From Puniceibacterium sediminis (lineage in GTDB: Bacteria > Pseudomonadota > Alphaproteobacteria > Rhodobacterales > Rhodobacteraceae), in the NCBI RefSeq assembly GCF_900188035.1, contig NZ_FZNN01000003.1, positions 124,001-188,000 of the forward strand: DNA of 64,000 bases, written 5' to 3'. The notes under the pieces are model-generated. The model saw nothing but the letters and a program-made list of their open reading frames with translations. It had not been told where the DNA came from and searched no databases. Below are positions 61,674 to 64,000 of this stretch, piece after piece (positions within the stretch are counted from its first letter, which is position 1; the number at the start of each line of letters is the position of its first letter). The translations under genes were made by a program, and so were the position numbers.

Positions 61674-62783
61674 ATGAGCAACCCCTCGCTTCTTATCCTG
61701 CCCGGTGACGGGATTGGCCCCGAAGTCATGGCCGAGGTGCGCAAGATCATCGGCTGGTACGGCGCAAACCGCGGCCTGAACTTTGACGTGAGCGAGGATC
61801 TCGTCGGTGGCGCCGCCTATGACAAACACGGCACGCCCCTGACCGACGCCACCATGGCCAAGGCGCAAGAGGTGGATGCCGTCCTTCTGGGTGCCGTCGG
61901 CGGCCCGAAATACGACGTGCTGGATTTCAGCGTGAAACCGGAGCGCGGCCTGCTGCGCCTGCGCAAGGAAATGGATCTTTACGCCAACCTGCGCCCGGCC
62001 CAATGCTTTGACGCGCTTGCCGATTTCTCGTCGCTGAAGAAAAACGTCGTGGCCGGCCTCGACATCATGATCATCCGCGAACTGACCTCCGGCGTCTACT
62101 TTGGCGAACCGCGCGGGATCTTCAAGGAAGGCAACGAACGCGTCGGCATCAACACCCAGCGCTACACGGAATCCGAAATCGAACGTGTGGCCCGTTCCGG
62201 TTTTGAAATGGCCCGCAAGCGCGGAAACAAGCTGTGTTCGATGGAAAAGGCCAACGTGATGGAATCCGGCGTGCTGTGGCGCGAAGTGGTCCAGCGCATC
62301 GGCGACACCGAATACCCCGATGTCGAACTGTCGCACATGTATGCCGACGCCGGCGCCATGCAGCTGACCCGCTGGCCCAAGCAGTTCGACGTCATCGTCA
62401 CCGACAACCTGTTCGGCGACCTGCTGTCCGACCTTGCCGCCATGCTGACCGGTTCGCTAGGTATGCTGCCCTCGGCCAGCCTCGGCGCGCCGATGGCCAA
62501 TGGCCGCCCCAAGGCCCTGTACGAACCCGTACACGGCTCGGCGCCCGATATTGCCGGTCAGGGCAAGGCAAACCCGATCGCCTGCATCCTGTCCTTCGCC
62601 ATGGCCCTGCGCTACAGCTTTGATCAGGGGGATGAAGCGACCCGGCTTGAAAAAGCTGTTGAGGCGGTTCTGGCCGATGGCTTCCGCACTGCGGACCTGC
62701 TGGGAGAAGAGGGGGTAAGCCCGGTATCGACCTCGGAAATGGGTGATGCGGTGCTCAAGGCGCTGGATGCCAGCATCGCCTGA
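61674..62783 (+). CDS. leuB: 3-Isopropylmalate dehydrogenase
   Basis: 369 residues. Begins [18 protein letters not shown]. Substrate-binding Arg residues are in [32 protein letters not shown] is conserved, and the metal/NAD signature reads [33 protein letters not shown]. It oxidatively decarboxylates 3-isopropylmalate. Separated from leuCD by two unrelated genes and closed by a strong terminator. Confidence 0.97.
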   Translation: MSNPSLLILPGDGIGPEVMAEVRKIIGWYGANRGLNFDVSEDLVGGAAYDKHGTPLTDATMAKAQEVDAVLLGAVGGPKYDVLDFSVKPERGLLRLRKEMDLYANLRPAQCFDALADFSSLKKNVVAGLDIMIIRELTSGVYFGEPRGIFKEGNERVGINTQRYTESEIERVARSGFEMARKRGNKLCSMEKANVMESGVLWREVVQRIGDTEYPDVELSHMYADAGAMQLTRWPKQFDVIVTDNLFGDLLSDLAAMLTGSLGMLPSASLGAPMANGRPKALYEPVHGSAPDIAGQGKANPIACILSFAMALRYSFDQGDEATRLEKAVEAVLADGFRTADLLGEEGVSPVSTSEMGDAVLKALDASIA

Positions 62784-62808
62784 TCGCAGCTGACACGAAC
62801 CAAAGCTG

Positions 62809-62832
62809 AAGCCCCCCGCGCGGGGGCTTTTT
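62809..62832 (+). terminator. Intrinsic terminator after leuB
   Basis: AAGCCCCC pairs with GGGGGCTT around a short GC loop and runs into TTTTT. It lies 26 nt past the leuB stop. Classical and strong. Confidence 0.93.
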
Positions 62833-62942
62833 GCTGTCAGATGAACGGGTGATTCAGAAACACCGGGTATTGCCTCTTGAACCAACGCGTCCTGCGGGGG
62901 TAGCAAAGTTCATGTTAGCGAAAACAGCGAGCGGTGAGGAAG

Positions 62943-63908
62943 ATGAGTCCAAACGTAAACGGCGCACTCCTGTCGCTCCTGTCTTTCGGGATTTATGCCA
63001 GTCACGACGTGATCGTCAAAACTCTGGGTGGCACCTACAGCCCCTTCCAGATCGTGTTCTTCAGCGTGCTCTTCAGCTTTCCACTCGCGATGATCTTGCT
63101 GATCCGCGACTCGGAACCGGGCCATCTGCGCCCCGTTCATCCCTGGTGGACCGCCCTGCGCACCGTCGCAGCCGTCACAACCGGTGCCTCTGCGTTTTAT
63201 GCCTTTTCCAACCTGCCGCTTGCACAGGTCTATGCGATCCTCTTTGCCGCGCCGCTGATCATCACGCTTCTGTCGATCCCCATTCTGGGGGAACGCGTGC
63301 GCCTGCGCCGCTGGATGGCGGTGATCGTCGGGTTGTGCGGCGTTCTGGTCGTGCTGCGTCCCGGTATGACCACCCTTGCCGCCGGTCACATGGCGGCACT
63401 TGTGGCGGCCTTCGGATCGGCGCTGGCGTCAATCATCGTGCGCAAGATCGGAAACGAGGAACGCCCCGTCGTGCTGGTACTCTATCCGATGCTCACCAAC
63501 TTTGTGGTGATGGGCGCGCTGACCGCCTTTGTCTATGTCCCGATGCCGCTGGAACATCTGGCGCTGAACGCCACCATGGCGCTGCTGGGCTTTACCGCGT
63601 CGATCATCATCATCTACGCCTACAAGGCGGCCGAGGCGGTGATCGTCGCGCCGATGCAATATTCCCAGATCCTGTGGGCGACGATCTTTGGCGTCCTGTT
63701 GTTTGACGAAATTCCCGATGCGCTGACCCTGCTGGGTGCGGGAATCATCATCGCCAGCGGCATCTACATCGTGGTGCGCGAAGGCGTTGCGGATACGTCT
63801 GAAAACACGCCGGTGCTCCAGAACCGCAGCCGGTTTGAGACCGGAACAATCCCGCGGATCAGTACGCTTTTGCGTCTGCGCAAGGACAGGGCCAAAGATC
63901 CGCACTGA
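62943..63908 (+). CDS. DMT-superfamily (EamA) transporter
   Basis: 321 residues with ten hydrophobic helices in two EamA halves (GALLSLLSFGIYASHDVIVKTLGG and HMAALVAAFGSALASIIVRKIG). The C-terminal tail is polar and basic. Such carriers export amino acids or metabolites; this substrate is unknown. ATG MSPNVNG was preferred over a GTG three codons earlier because it matches the remembered family start. Confidence 0.85.
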   Translation: MSPNVNGALLSLLSFGIYASHDVIVKTLGGTYSPFQIVFFSVLFSFPLAMILLIRDSEPGHLRPVHPWWTALRTVAAVTTGASAFYAFSNLPLAQVYAILFAAPLIITLLSIPILGERVRLRRWMAVIVGLCGVLVVLRPGMTTLAAGHMAALVAAFGSALASIIVRKIGNEERPVVLVLYPMLTNFVVMGALTAFVYVPMPLEHLALNATMALLGFTASIIIIYAYKAAEAVIVAPMQYSQILWATIFGVLLFDEIPDALTLLGAGIIIASGIYIVVREGVADTSENTPVLQNRSRFETGTIPRISTLLRLRKDRAKDPH

Positions 63909-63953
63909 GCCCTTGCCAAAGCATCCGCAACGGGCTATCCCGCCCGCCACGGT

Positions 63954-64000
63954 CGGAGTGTAGCGCAGCCTGGTAGCGCACCTGCTTCGGGAGCAGGGGG
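63954..64000 (+). tRNA. tRNA-Pro (CGG), 5' part
   Basis: CGGAGTG begins the acceptor stem. The D-arm GCGCAGCCTGGTAGCGC follows, then the anticodon stem CCTGC/GCAGG with loop TTCGGGA, giving anticodon CGG. The window ends in the variable region, so the T-arm and 3' end are outside. Confidence 0.93.

Noticed and set aside
1-64000. Insertion sequences, prophage, integron or plasmid features
   Set aside because: No transposase, integrase, phage structural gene, Rep protein or terminal inverted repeat with target duplication was seen; gene order is of core chromosomal type.

Overview
The window is GC-rich, densely coded chromosomal DNA from an alphaproteobacterium, most likely a marine Rhodobacteraceae (Roseobacter group). 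Support comes from gene content and order: an ectoine-type eutB-eutC-asnC-ssd-atf run, hisC coupled to a prephenate dehydrogenase, tlpA divergent from argH with a tiny lipoprotein behind it, a TIGR02302/DUF4175 protein next to lysA, and a leuC-leuD-(two genes)-leuB cluster. I see no insertion sequence, integrase, prophage, CRISPR array, rRNA or plasmid origin. The only tRNA is a tRNA-Pro(CGG) cut by the right edge.

Layout. 1-5.9 kb: the end of a probable iron-type alcohol dehydrogenase, then a minus-strand operon (eutB, eutC, asnC, ssd, atf) closed by an intrinsic terminator. It matches the distal half of the ectoine/hydroxyectoine catabolic cluster but lacks eutD, eutE and the uptake genes. 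5.9-14 kb: galM, an MFS carrier, trhO, pncA, a membrane PAS hybrid kinase and pncB (two NAD-salvage enzymes). 13.8-19.3 kb: a LacI regulator divergent from a glucose/mannose-type ABC importer, with two operator-like sites. 19.4-27.2 kb: homospermidine synthase, hisC-tyrC-extensin-like, an AbrB-family membrane protein, tlpA, argH and a lipoprotein. 27.3-35.3 kb: an envelope operon of alpha-2-macroglobulin, a glycolipid-binding protein and PBP1C. 35.4-46.8 kb: a second hybrid kinase with one degenerate receiver, yaaA, recQ, yggT, a thioesterase, an MFS protein, mepA, a phytase-like esterase, a queuosine-precursor transporter behind a probable preQ1-I riboswitch, then a structured RNA and arfB. 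46.9-57 kb: DUF4175, lysA, thiolase, an XRE-cupin regulator, kbl-tdh and mscS. 57-64 kb: the leucine genes with two unrelated genes inserted, a DMT exporter and the tRNA.

The most noteworthy non-coding signals are: (a) 46119-46295, an apparently self-contained RNA that carries 17 nt of perfect complementarity to the conserved 3' end of 16S rRNA, an 18-codon ORF starting there, a distal strand that pairs with the Shine-Dalgarno, and an intrinsic terminator just before the ribosome-rescue gene arfB; (b) the preQ1-I-like pseudoknot before the queuosine-precursor transporter; (c) four CCATACG repeats with an exact 11-bp period between leuC and leuD; and (d) perfect palindromes inside the eut/ssd/atf region. 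Most coding DNA here is ordinary core metabolism. Family assignments rest on recognised motifs and remembered family sequences; no search was run.
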